10,839 nt of DNA from the NCBI GenBank assembly GCA_045658965.1, contig JAZOVZ010000032.1, positions 1-10,839 on the forward strand, written 5' to 3'. A program made the translations under genes and the position numbers. This document shows, piece by piece, positions 1 through 6,013 of the stretch. The notes under the pieces are model-generated. The model did no database searches and was not told where the DNA came from. It saw nothing but the letters and a program-made list of their open reading frames with translations. Positions within the stretch are counted from its first letter, which is position 1, and every line of letters begins with the position of its first letter. This stretch comes from SVQP01 sp045658965. GTDB lineage: Bacteria > Bacillota > Clostridia > Oscillospirales > CAG-272.

Positions 1-97
1 CTGATCGCCCCTACGGCTGTTTTTGTTTGGATTTTACATATTAAAACCACAGCACAGACACCTGTAGGGGCGATCAGTGATCGCCAGCGCCTACGGC
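1..97. repeat. Dispersed GGCGATC/CTACGGC repeat, inverted pair
   Basis: Bases 1-14 are the exact reverse complement of bases 64-77. The second arm runs on into its own small palindrome, GGCGATCA (69-76) and TGATCGCC (78-85), followed by CCTACGGC (90-97). The first arm has the same right-hand half, TGATCGCC then CCTACGGC (2-17), so the window probably opens inside another copy. A related copy with a longer stem lies at 5268-5294 and also ends in CTACGGC. This looks like a small non-coding dispersed repeat. I cannot assign it to a named family, and no gene lies within it. Confidence 0.7.
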
Positions 98-269
98 AAT
101 TACTTTTTGAAAGCATTGGTTTTTGATTATTTTACCGCTTATTCCGCAGCCCCATGCCCATACCCTTATTTTATTTCTCCGATAAGGACATCACTCAATA
201 CCGGCCTCCGTTTTTTGACGCAAGGGCACAGAAAAAACGCAATTCATCTGCATTTTTTGCCGCTTGCTC

Positions 270-298
270 TTGCAGAGGGCATGCAAATATGATATAAT
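270..298 (+). promoter_or_regulatory. Extended -10 promoter of the proline operon
   Basis: A perfect -10 box TATAAT (293-298) is preceded by TG one base upstream (290-291), which makes an extended -10. TTGCAG (270-275) sits 17 bases upstream and matches only the first half of the -35 consensus. Transcription would start near base 305, giving a leader of about 40 bases before proB. That is too short for a T-box or a riboswitch. The surrounding 100-300 region is AT-rich and has no other recognisable feature. Confidence 0.72.
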
Positions 299-344
299 AA
301 TTTTAATCAGATAAAATCTTCGACCTCAAAAGGAGGACGTATAC

Positions 345-1124
345 ATGAAAATCGTTGTCAAAATCGGCACTTCCACGCTGGCGCATGCCACGGGCAGACT
401 CAATATCAAGAGAATCGAGCAGCTTTGCAAGATCCTTTCCGACCTCAAAAACGCGGGGCATGAGATCATTCTCGTTTCCTCGGGCGCGATCGGCATGGGC
501 GTGGGCAAGCTGGGGCTTCCCTCCCGTCCGCGTGACGTGGCAGGCAAGCAGGCGGCGGCTGCCGTTGGACAATGCGAGCTGATGTATACATACGACAAGC
601 TGTTCTCCGAATACAATCACACGGTGGCACAGATCCTGCTGACCGCGGACGATTTGCGCCATGAGGACCGCCACCAAAACTTCGAGAACACCATGAGCCG
701 CCTTTTGGAGCTCTCTGTGCTGCCTATCATCAATGAAAACGACACGGTTGCCACCGAGGAAATTGAGATCGGTGACAACGACACCTTGGCTGCCATTGTG
801 GCAGAGAGCACCCGCGCCGACCTCTTGATCCTGCTTTCCGACATTGACGGACTTTACACCGCAGACCCCCACAAGTGCACCGATGCGCAGCTGATCTCGG
901 ACGTGTACACGCTGGACGAGAACATTCTCGCCTTGGGCGGCAGCGCAGGCTCTTCGCTGGGTACGGGCGGCATGGCAACTAAGCTGCGCGCTGCGCAGAT
1001 CGCAACCGCTGCAGGCTGCGACATGGTCATTGCCAACGGCTCCGAACCCGATCTGCTTTACCGCATTGCGGCAGGCGACGCCGTGGGCACGCGATTCCAC
1101 AAGGTCAAAGGAGAAGACGCATGA
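345..1124 (+). CDS. proB: Glutamate 5-kinase, short form without PUA domain
   Basis: ProB phosphorylates glutamate with ATP to gamma-glutamyl phosphate, the first step of proline synthesis in the cytoplasm. The 259 residues form one amino-acid-kinase domain. Visible motifs are KIGTSTL (6-12) at the phosphate-binding start, VSSGAIGMG (44-52), INENDT (129-134), GDNDTLAA (143-150), LSDIDGLYTADP (164-175) and GTGGMATKLRAA (206-217). Enzymes such as E. coli ProB are about 367 residues and carry a C-terminal PUA domain. This one stops just after the kinase fold, with no sign of a frameshift, so it is a natural short form. The start is set by AAAAGGAGG (328-336) eight bases upstream of ATG. The stop overlaps the proA start (ATGA, 1121-1124), which suggests translational coupling. 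Confidence 0.96.
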   Translation: MKIVVKIGTSTLAHATGRLNIKRIEQLCKILSDLKNAGHEIILVSSGAIGMGVGKLGLPSRPRDVAGKQAAAAVGQCELMYTYDKLFSEYNHTVAQILLTADDLRHEDRHQNFENTMSRLLELSVLPIINENDTVATEEIEIGDNDTLAAIVAESTRADLLILLSDIDGLYTADPHKCTDAQLISDVYTLDENILALGGSAGSSLGTGGMATKLRAAQIATAAGCDMVIANGSEPDLLYRIAAGDAVGTRFHKVKGEDA

Positions 1125-2380
1125 GAAGCACGCAGGAGATTTTAATTGCCGCCAAGCAGGCAGGCAACGTGATAAAAAGCTATACACCCGCGCAGCTTGA
1201 CGCGGCACTTGGTGCCATGGCTGCGGCATTGGTTGCAGATACCGATGCCATTCTTGCAGCCAACGCGCAGGATCTGGAAGCCGCGCGCGGACGCATCTCG
1301 GACGTCATGCTGGACAGACTGCGCCTTGATCACGGGCGCGTGCAGGCAATGGCGCAGGGCATTCTGGACGTGGTTTCCCTGCCCTCCCCCTTGGGGCACG
1401 TGCTGGCAGAATTTGTGCGCCCCAACGGCATGACCGTGCGCAAAATTTCCTCTGCCATGGGCGTCATCGCCATCATTTACGAAAGCCGACCCAACGTGAC
1501 CTCGGATGCCGCCGCCCTTGCCATCAAGGCGGGCAGCGTTTGTGTGCTGCGCCCCGGTCGTGACGCGGCAAAATCCGCAGCTGCTATTGTAGCCGCTCTG
1601 CGCAAGGGTCTTGCCAAGGCGGGGCTTTGCGAGGATCTGGTCAATCTGGTGGAGGACACCTCGCGCCAGAGTGCGACCGATCTGATGAAAGCAAACGGCT
1701 ACGTGGATATGCTGATCCCCAGAGGCGGTGCGGGGCTGATTCGCTCCTGCATCGAAAACGCCACCGTGCCCTGCATTCAAACGGGTACGGGCATCTGCCA
1801 TATATACGTGGATGCAAGTGCCGACCTTGATATGGCACTTGATATTTTGGACAACGCCAAGACCAGCCGCCCCTCGGTTTGCAACGCATGCGAGGTGTGC
1901 CTTGTGCACAAGGACGTGGCAGCCAAATTCCTGCCCATGGTCAAGGCGCGCTTGGTTGACGCGCGACGCGATGCGGGCAAGATCCCGGTTGAATTGCGCG
2001 GTGACGCACGCGCATGCGCCATTATTGACGCGACTCCTGCGGGAGAGAACGATTTTGACACCGAATTTTTGGACTATATCCTTGCCGTGGGCATCGTGGA
2101 CAGCGCAGACCAGGCGATCGCGCATATCGGCAAGCACTCCACGGGGCACAGCGAAGCCATTATTGCAACGGACGACGCTGCCATCGACGCCTTTGTGCGC
2201 GGTGTGGATTCCTCCTCGGTCTACGTCAACGTATCTACCCGCTTTACCGACGGCGGAGAGTTCGGCTTTGGCTGTGAGATGGGCATTTCCACACAGAAAT
2301 TGCACGCGCGCGGTCCGATGGGACTTTGCGAGCTGACCACCTATAAATACGTCATTACCGGCAACGGACAAACGAGATAA
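1121..2380 (+). CDS. proA: Gamma-glutamyl phosphate reductase
   Basis: ProA reduces gamma-glutamyl phosphate with NADPH to glutamate-5-semialdehyde, which closes spontaneously to pyrroline-5-carboxylate. At 419 residues it has the usual family length and belongs to the aldehyde dehydrogenase superfamily. The catalytic cysteine is expected at Cys254 in the motif RPSVCNACE. Other family signatures are VIYESRPNVT-like sequence (here IIYESRPNVTSDAAALAIKA, about 126-145), the GGAGLI loop, and a C-terminal FTDGGEFGFGCEMGIST segment. AAAGGAG (1107-1113) is seven bases upstream of the ATG, which overlaps the proB stop by four bases. ProB and ProA are known to work as a pair because the acyl phosphate intermediate is labile, and the overlap fits that. 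Two extra cysteines (257 and 260) lie close to the catalytic one. The gene ends three bases before a hairpin array. Confidence 0.97.
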   Translation: MRSTQEILIAAKQAGNVIKSYTPAQLDAALGAMAAALVADTDAILAANAQDLEAARGRISDVMLDRLRLDHGRVQAMAQGILDVVSLPSPLGHVLAEFVRPNGMTVRKISSAMGVIAIIYESRPNVTSDAAALAIKAGSVCVLRPGRDAAKSAAAIVAALRKGLAKAGLCEDLVNLVEDTSRQSATDLMKANGYVDMLIPRGGAGLIRSCIENATVPCIQTGTGICHIYVDASADLDMALDILDNAKTSRPSVCNACEVCLVHKDVAAKFLPMVKARLVDARRDAGKIPVELRGDARACAIIDATPAGENDFDTEFLDYILAVGIVDSADQAIAHIGKHSTGHSEAIIATDDAAIDAFVRGVDSSSVYVNVSTRFTDGGEFGFGCEMGISTQKLHARGPMGLCELTTYKYVITGNGQTR

Positions 2381-2382
2381 GA

Positions 2383-2508
2383 GTGAAATATTTCGCCAAA
2401 GGCGAAATGTGAAATGTTTGCTTTGCAAACGTGAAATTCGCGCGCTGCGCGAGTGAAATGTTCCGCTGCGCGGAACGTTGCGGTAGAAATTTGCCAAAGG
2501 CAAATTTC
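2383..2508 (+). repeat. GTGAAAT-linker hairpin array between proA and proC
   Basis: Five short perfect hairpins, each with a three-base loop, follow one another. H1: ATTTCGCC/GGCGAAAT (2390-2408, loop AAA). H2: GTTTGC/GCAAAC (2416-2430, loop TTT). H3: TCGCGC/GCGCGA (2438-2452, loop GCT). H4: GTTCCGC/GCGGAAC (2460-2476, loop TGC). H5: GAAATTTGCC/GGCAAATTTC (2486-2508, loop AAA). The same seven bases GTGAAAT stand before H1, H2, H3 and H4 (2383, 2409, 2431, 2453). The linker before H5 has diverged. The stems share no common sequence, yet every one is fully complementary. The array fills most of the 153-base gap and would be transcribed between proA and proC. No U-tract follows it, so it is not a typical terminator. 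Its function is unknown. Confidence 0.88.
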
Positions 2509-2533
2509 AATTTGATTGTAATTGGAGTTATCT

Positions 2534-3331
2534 ATGAAAAAAGTTGGATTTATCGGTGCGGGCAATATGGGCGGTGCGTTAGCACTCGCCGCCTCCAAGA
2601 CCGATTGCGCGTTGTACGTGACCGACCTTGATACAGAAAAAGCAGCCGCGCTTTGCGCACGCACGGGCGCGGTTATGACAGACAGCACGGCAATCTGCGC
2701 CACCTGCGACCTGATCTATCTTGGCGTCAAGCCGCAAATGCTTGCAGAGGTTGCCGCAGAGCTTGCTCCCGCGCTGCAAAGCCGCACCACGCCTTATTGC
2801 CTTGTCAGTATGTGCGCGGGCGTGACGCTTGACCGCCTTGGGGAGCTGTTCCCCGATACTGCCATCATCCGTATCATGCCCAACACCCCCGTTGCCGTCG
2901 GGCAAGGTATGATCTTATACTGCTATAACAGCCTGACCACCAAAGAACAGACCGACGCTTTCCTTTACGCCATGGCATACGCAGGCAAGTTGGAGCTTTT
3001 GGACGAGGATTTGTTCGACGCGGGCACGTCGGTTTCGGGCTGCGGCCCCGCCTTTGCTTATCTGTTTGCCGACGCGCTTGCCAAGGGCGGTGCGGATTGC
3101 GGGCTTTCCTACGAGCAAGCCACCGCGCTCGCCTCGCAAATGCTGCTGGGCGCGGCTCTGATGCTGCAAGAGGACGGCAGATCGCCCGACGCGCTGCGCG
3201 AGGCGGTGTGCTCCAAGGGGGGCTCTACCATTGAGGGCGTGAAGGTCATGTGGGAAAAGGATCTTGCAGGCATCGTACGCGACGCGGTCAAGGCGTCTTA
3301 CAAGAGAAATCAAGAACTCGGAAAATCATAA
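2534..3331 (+). CDS. proC: Pyrroline-5-carboxylate reductase
   Basis: ProC reduces pyrroline-5-carboxylate to proline with NAD(P)H, the last step of the pathway. The 265-residue protein opens with a Rossmann fold, VGFIGAGNMGG (4-14). It carries the inner motif IMPNTPVAVGQGM and the dimerisation-domain signature GCGPAFAYLFADAL, then SKGGSTIEGV near the C-terminus, where SPGGTTIAG is common in the family. Its length is normal. I chose ATG 2534 because GGAG (2524-2527) lies six bases upstream and the Rossmann motif begins at once. A TTG at 2522 would add four residues but leaves no spacing for that site. It follows proBA after the hairpin array and is probably part of the same transcript. Only 13 bases separate its stop from the next gene. 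Confidence 0.96.
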   Translation: MKKVGFIGAGNMGGALALAASKTDCALYVTDLDTEKAAALCARTGAVMTDSTAICATCDLIYLGVKPQMLAEVAAELAPALQSRTTPYCLVSMCAGVTLDRLGELFPDTAIIRIMPNTPVAVGQGMILYCYNSLTTKEQTDAFLYAMAYAGKLELLDEDLFDAGTSVSGCGPAFAYLFADALAKGGADCGLSYEQATALASQMLLGAALMLQEDGRSPDALREAVCSKGGSTIEGVKVMWEKDLAGIVRDAVKASYKRNQELGKS

Positions 3332-3344
3332 TATGGAGGTCAAT

Positions 3345-4994
3345 ATGATCAAAACAGCACTCGTCTCCGGCATGGAAAAATGCTTCCCCGATCAGCAGAT
3401 CGAGGACTTTGCGCCCCTGAAGGCACTTTCCGTACTCAAAAATGAGCGTTTTTCGGTGCAGCTGCTCCACAAGAGCGAGCCCGATCACGCAGGACGCGCC
3501 ATCGTGCGCATTGACGGCGATCTTGCCAAGTTTGCAACCGTGCGCAACGTCAAGTGCATCCCCGTGGATATTGCCGTATTCCCCGGCATTGATACAAGCA
3601 ACTATCTGCGCACCGAGCCCGGTCTTTACCCCGATTTGCTGCAGCCCTTGCACTACGGCGGCGCGATCTCGATCATGAAGGATCAGACCCAGAGCGCGTG
3701 GATCGAATTTGACCTTGACGGCACGGCAGACGCAGGCACGTACCCCATGGCAATCACGCTTGTGGACGGACTTGGCAACGAGGTGGCAAAGGAATGTTTT
3801 GAGGTGACCGTGATCAACGCAATGCTGCCCGCGCAGGAAATGCGCGTGACGCAATGGTTCCACACCGATTGCCTTGCCAACTACTACAACGTGCCCGCAT
3901 GGAGCGAGGAGCACTGGAGAATCGTGGAGAATTTTGCACGCACGGCAAGAAGAAACGGCATCAATTTGCTGCTGACCCCCATCTTTACGCCTGCACTTGA
4001 CACCGTTGTGGGCGGTGAGCGCACCACGGTGCAGCTGGTCGACGTATGCAAGACGGGCGAGGACTACACCTTCGGCTTTGAAAAGCTGGATCGCTGGATC
4101 GAGATGTGCAACCGCGTGGGTATCGAATATTTTGAGATCGCACACCTGTTCACGCAATGGGGTGCCGAGCACGCGCCCAAGGTCATGGCGACGGTGGACG
4201 GTGCATACAAAAAGATCTTTGGCTGGGAAACTGCCGCTACGGGAGAGGAATACAGCACCTTCCTGCGCGCGTTCCTTGCAGCATTCCTTGATCACATGAA
4301 GGCACGCGGAGATGATAAGCGTTGCTATTTCCATATCTCGGACGAGCCCAACGAAATGCAGCTTGAGTCCTATAAGGCAGCCAAGGCGGTGGTGTATGAT
4401 CTGATCAAGGATTACCCCATCATGGACGCGCTTTCCAACTTTGAGTTCTTTAAGCAAGGCATCGTGCCGCTGCCCATTCCCTCCAACGACCACGTAGAGC
4501 CTTTTATTGAGGCAAACGTGCCCGGTCTTTGGACTTATTATTGCTGCGGTCAGCTTTCGGGCGTTTCCAACCGCATGATGGCAATGCCCTTGTGGAGAAC
4601 GAGATCGATCGGATATCAGTTCTACAAATATGACATTGCGGGCTTTTTGCAGTGGGGCTATAACTTCTATAACACCTGCGGCTCGATTGACCCGATCAAC
4701 CCCTTCCTTGACGCTTGCGGTGAATATTGGGTGCCTGCAGGAGATACCTATTCGGTCTACCCCGCACAGAACGGCGAGGCACTGGAGTCGATCCGTATTT
4801 TGTCCTTCTATGAAGCGCTGCAGGACGTACGCGCGATGAAGGTTGCAGAAGCATATTACGGCAAGGACGCAGTTGTGGCGGCATTGGAAGAGATCCTTGG
4901 CGAGATCAAATTCAGCAGATGCGCCACCGACGCAAATACGATTCTCGCAATGCGCGAAAAGATCAACGACATGATCGCAAAAGCGGTTGGCTAA
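3345..4994 (+). CDS. DUF4091 / GH123-like protein, cytoplasmic
   Basis: This 549-residue protein resembles the DUF4091 family, related to glycoside hydrolase family 123 (beta-N-acetylgalactosaminidases). Residues 1-160 are beta-rich and resemble the N-terminal sandwich of such proteins. From about 165 a TIM-barrel-like part begins (MRVTQWFHTDCLANYY). CYFHISDEP (327-335) holds an Asp333-Glu334 pair like the catalytic pair of GH123, which uses the substrate acetamido group. A late segment, IAGFLQWGYNFY, is typical of DUF4091. The start ATG 3345 has GGAGG (3335-3339) five bases upstream. The in-frame ATG at 3333 would destroy that spacing. No signal peptide or membrane segment is seen, so the protein should act inside the cell. 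Linkage with proC is close, but any link to proline metabolism is unexplained. The substrate is unknown and the family call is from memory of the motifs. Confidence 0.82.
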   Translation: MIKTALVSGMEKCFPDQQIEDFAPLKALSVLKNERFSVQLLHKSEPDHAGRAIVRIDGDLAKFATVRNVKCIPVDIAVFPGIDTSNYLRTEPGLYPDLLQPLHYGGAISIMKDQTQSAWIEFDLDGTADAGTYPMAITLVDGLGNEVAKECFEVTVINAMLPAQEMRVTQWFHTDCLANYYNVPAWSEEHWRIVENFARTARRNGINLLLTPIFTPALDTVVGGERTTVQLVDVCKTGEDYTFGFEKLDRWIEMCNRVGIEYFEIAHLFTQWGAEHAPKVMATVDGAYKKIFGWETAATGEEYSTFLRAFLAAFLDHMKARGDDKRCYFHISDEPNEMQLESYKAAKAVVYDLIKDYPIMDALSNFEFFKQGIVPLPIPSNDHVEPFIEANVPGLWTYYCCGQLSGVSNRMMAMPLWRTRSIGYQFYKYDIAGFLQWGYNFYNTCGSIDPINPFLDACGEYWVPAGDTYSVYPAQNGEALESIRILSFYEALQDVRAMKVAEAYYGKDAVVAALEEILGEIKFSRCATDANTILAMREKINDMIAKAVG

Positions 4995-5004
4995 ACAATT
5001 CGGA

Positions 5005-5041
5005 CGACCCAAACGATGAAAAGTTTGGGTCGAGCCTTTTT
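5005..5041 (+). terminator. Intrinsic terminator of the proline operon
   Basis: A perfect ten-base stem CGACCCAAAC (5005-5014) pairs with GTTTGGGTCG (5023-5032) around an eight-base loop. AGCC and then five T follow (5037-5041). It sits ten bases after the stop of the DUF4091 gene. The T-tract begins four bases from the stem, so it may be leaky, but position and stem make it the likely end of the pro transcript. Confidence 0.75.
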
Positions 5042-5106
5042 CAGAAAGGCATGGTGGCGTGTGAATGTTGTCATACTTCCGAATGTTTCTGACGCCACCC
5101 TGATGC

Positions 5107-5228
5107 TGGACTTCTGCGAAGTCCAACATCTAAAACTCAACCGGCAGAGCCCCAAGTCGCGCCCGCAGGCGCGAAACTTCTCAAACGCCGTTTTTGGTTC
5201 TTTTTGCGGCAATTTTGCCAAAAAGAAC
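5107..5228. repeat. Three isolated hairpins in the intergenic region
   Basis: Three hairpins follow the terminator. The first is TGGACTTC/GAAGTCCA with loop TGC (5107-5125), flanked by GATG on the left and CATC on the right. The second is TCGCGCC/GGCGCGA with loop CGCA (5157-5174). The third is GTTCTTTTTG/CAAAAAGAAC (5197-5206 and 5219-5228) around a GC-containing loop. None has an adjoining gene or a clear T-tract of its own. Their short loops resemble the array units elsewhere in the window. No coding sequence is supported between 4995 and 6013. Confidence 0.6.
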
Positions 5229-5267
5229 GGAAACAATTTTCTCACATAAAACCCCAACGGTCACGGC

Positions 5268-5294
5268 GGGCGATTCGTGAATCGCCCCTACGGC
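5268..5294. repeat. Copy of the GGCGAT/CTACGGC dispersed repeat
   Basis: GGGCGATTC (5268-5276) and GAATCGCCC (5279-5287) form a near-perfect palindrome followed directly by CTACGGC (5288-5294). The same right-hand ending occurs at 11-17 and 91-97. In the copies near the window start the palindrome has GATCA where this one has GATTC, with the opposite arm changed to match. Confidence 0.7.
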
Positions 5295-5318
5295 ATAACC
5301 GAATCAACACAATAACTA

Positions 5319-5354
5319 AAGGAGATTACCACCGCGGTAATCTCCTTCTTTTAT
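5319..5354. terminator. Orphan terminator-like hairpin
   Basis: A perfect 12-base stem AAGGAGATTACC (5319-5330) pairs with GGTAATCTCCTT (5336-5347) around ACCGC, followed by CTTCTTTT. This has the form of a strong rho-independent terminator. It lies 325 bases past the last stop codon and behind another terminator, so it has no obvious gene to end on the + strand. It may be a backup stop for the pro operon or the relic of a lost gene. The A run upstream on the + strand is short, so minus-strand action is less likely. Confidence 0.65.
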
Positions 5355-5408
5355 ATAGCATCTTACAGAATATCTCTCTCCAACGCTCCCAAGAATCCGG
5401 TCCCCCGA

Positions 5409-5880
5409 GTGTCATCCTGAGCGAAGGTTGCGTAGCAACCGAGTCGAAGTTTTGCATAGCGCAGCCTAAGCGGAGCGACGCAAAACCGCGAGCGCAACGT
5501 ATGGCAGCGCGCAGCGGGATCTGCGTAGGTTTCTGACACGCCATCCGCAGAAGTTACTTTCGAAACGTGGTCGGCAGGGACAAATAAACGGGAATTTGGA
5601 GCGCATCAATAACAGTTCAAAGGCTGAGCAGACATTGATCAAATCGTCCGCAGATCCCGCTGCGCCACGACACAGGGGGACAGTCCCGCAGTAACACGCC
5701 TGCGGCGCGTCACAGGGGACAGTCCCCGGTATCATGGCTTGCGCTTTTGCTCCGTTTCGCGCTCTGCGCTACACTTTGCAAAAGTTCGACTCCGTCATTT
5801 CGCAACTCGTTGCGAAATTCCTGCGCTCAGGATGACACATAGTGGGATGCGTCCTCGGGATTCGACGCTCAGAATGACAC
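5409..5880. repeat. Nested inverted-repeat element, GTGTCATCCTGAGCG ends
   Basis: GTGTCATCCTGAGCG (5409-5423) recurs as its exact reverse complement at 5824-5838, and with one change at 5866-5880. Just inside each outer arm is a hairpin, then GAGTCGAA, then a TTTTGCA ... TAGCGCAG stretch. The left hairpin is GGTTGC/GCAACC with loop GTA (5426-5440). The right one is ATTTCGCAAC/GTTGCGAAAT (5797-5818), quite different in sequence. A second, inner inverted repeat of 17 bases, GCGCAGCGGGATCTGCG, lies at 5509-5525 and 5649-5665. No open frame inside has a ribosome site or recognisable protein. Similar GTCATCCTGAGCG sequences are, to my knowledge, frequent dispersed repeats in bacterial genomes. Whether the whole block moves as a unit is unknown. 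Confidence 0.75.
5669..5728. repeat. Paired CACAGGGGACAGTCCC palindromes
   Basis: Two copies of a palindromic motif stand 40 bases apart: CACAGGGGGACAGTCCC starting at 5671, and CACAGGGGACAGTCCCC starting at 5711. The core GGGGAC-A-GTCCCC is self-complementary. Similar GGGGACAGTCCCC motifs are common in Bacillota intergenic DNA and resemble REP-type palindromes mobilised by Y1 (RAYT-like) transposases. No such transposase gene is in this window. Confidence 0.55.
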
Positions 5881-6013
5881 AACCGATGTGACAACAAAAA
5901 TAATTTTTAACGGCATTGCTTTCCCGCAATTCCGTTTTTTTCATGTTGCTCTTTTTCATATTTACCCCTGCGATGCGCAAACTATGCGTAACAAGATTTT
6001 TTCGGAGGTTTTT

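Noticed and set aside
77..292. 71-residue open frame on the + strand before proB
   Set aside because: It begins inside a repeat, has no ribosome site, ends in the promoter, and resembles no protein I know.
2486..2520. Fifth hairpin of the GTGAAAT array as an intrinsic terminator before proC
   Set aside because: The ten-base stem is strong, but the sequence after it (AATTTGATTG) is not a U-tract, and its three-base loop and place in the array fit the repeat better.
303..5129. Long open frames on the minus strand opposite proB, proA and the DUF4091 gene (308, 453 and 613 residues)
   Set aside because: They mirror well-recognised + strand genes. Their sequences are low-complexity and rich in His, Arg, Val and Cys, and no ribosome sites or motifs are visible.
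5319..5354. T-box riboswitch suggested by ACCGCGG in the hairpin
   Set aside because: The core T-box sequence and the upstream specifier stems are absent on both strands, and no gene lies downstream in a suitable position.
5204..5735. Open frames in the intergenic region (+ strand 5204-5536, minus strand 5466-5735)
   Set aside because: They run through hairpins and dispersed repeats, lack ribosome sites, and show no protein-like composition.
5881..6013. Promoter or operator for the agmatine operon
   Set aside because: The stretch is AT-rich and must hold a promoter if the operon has its own, but no -35/-10 pair with good match and spacing stood out, and the ATGCG repeats at 5973-5988 are too short to call an operator.
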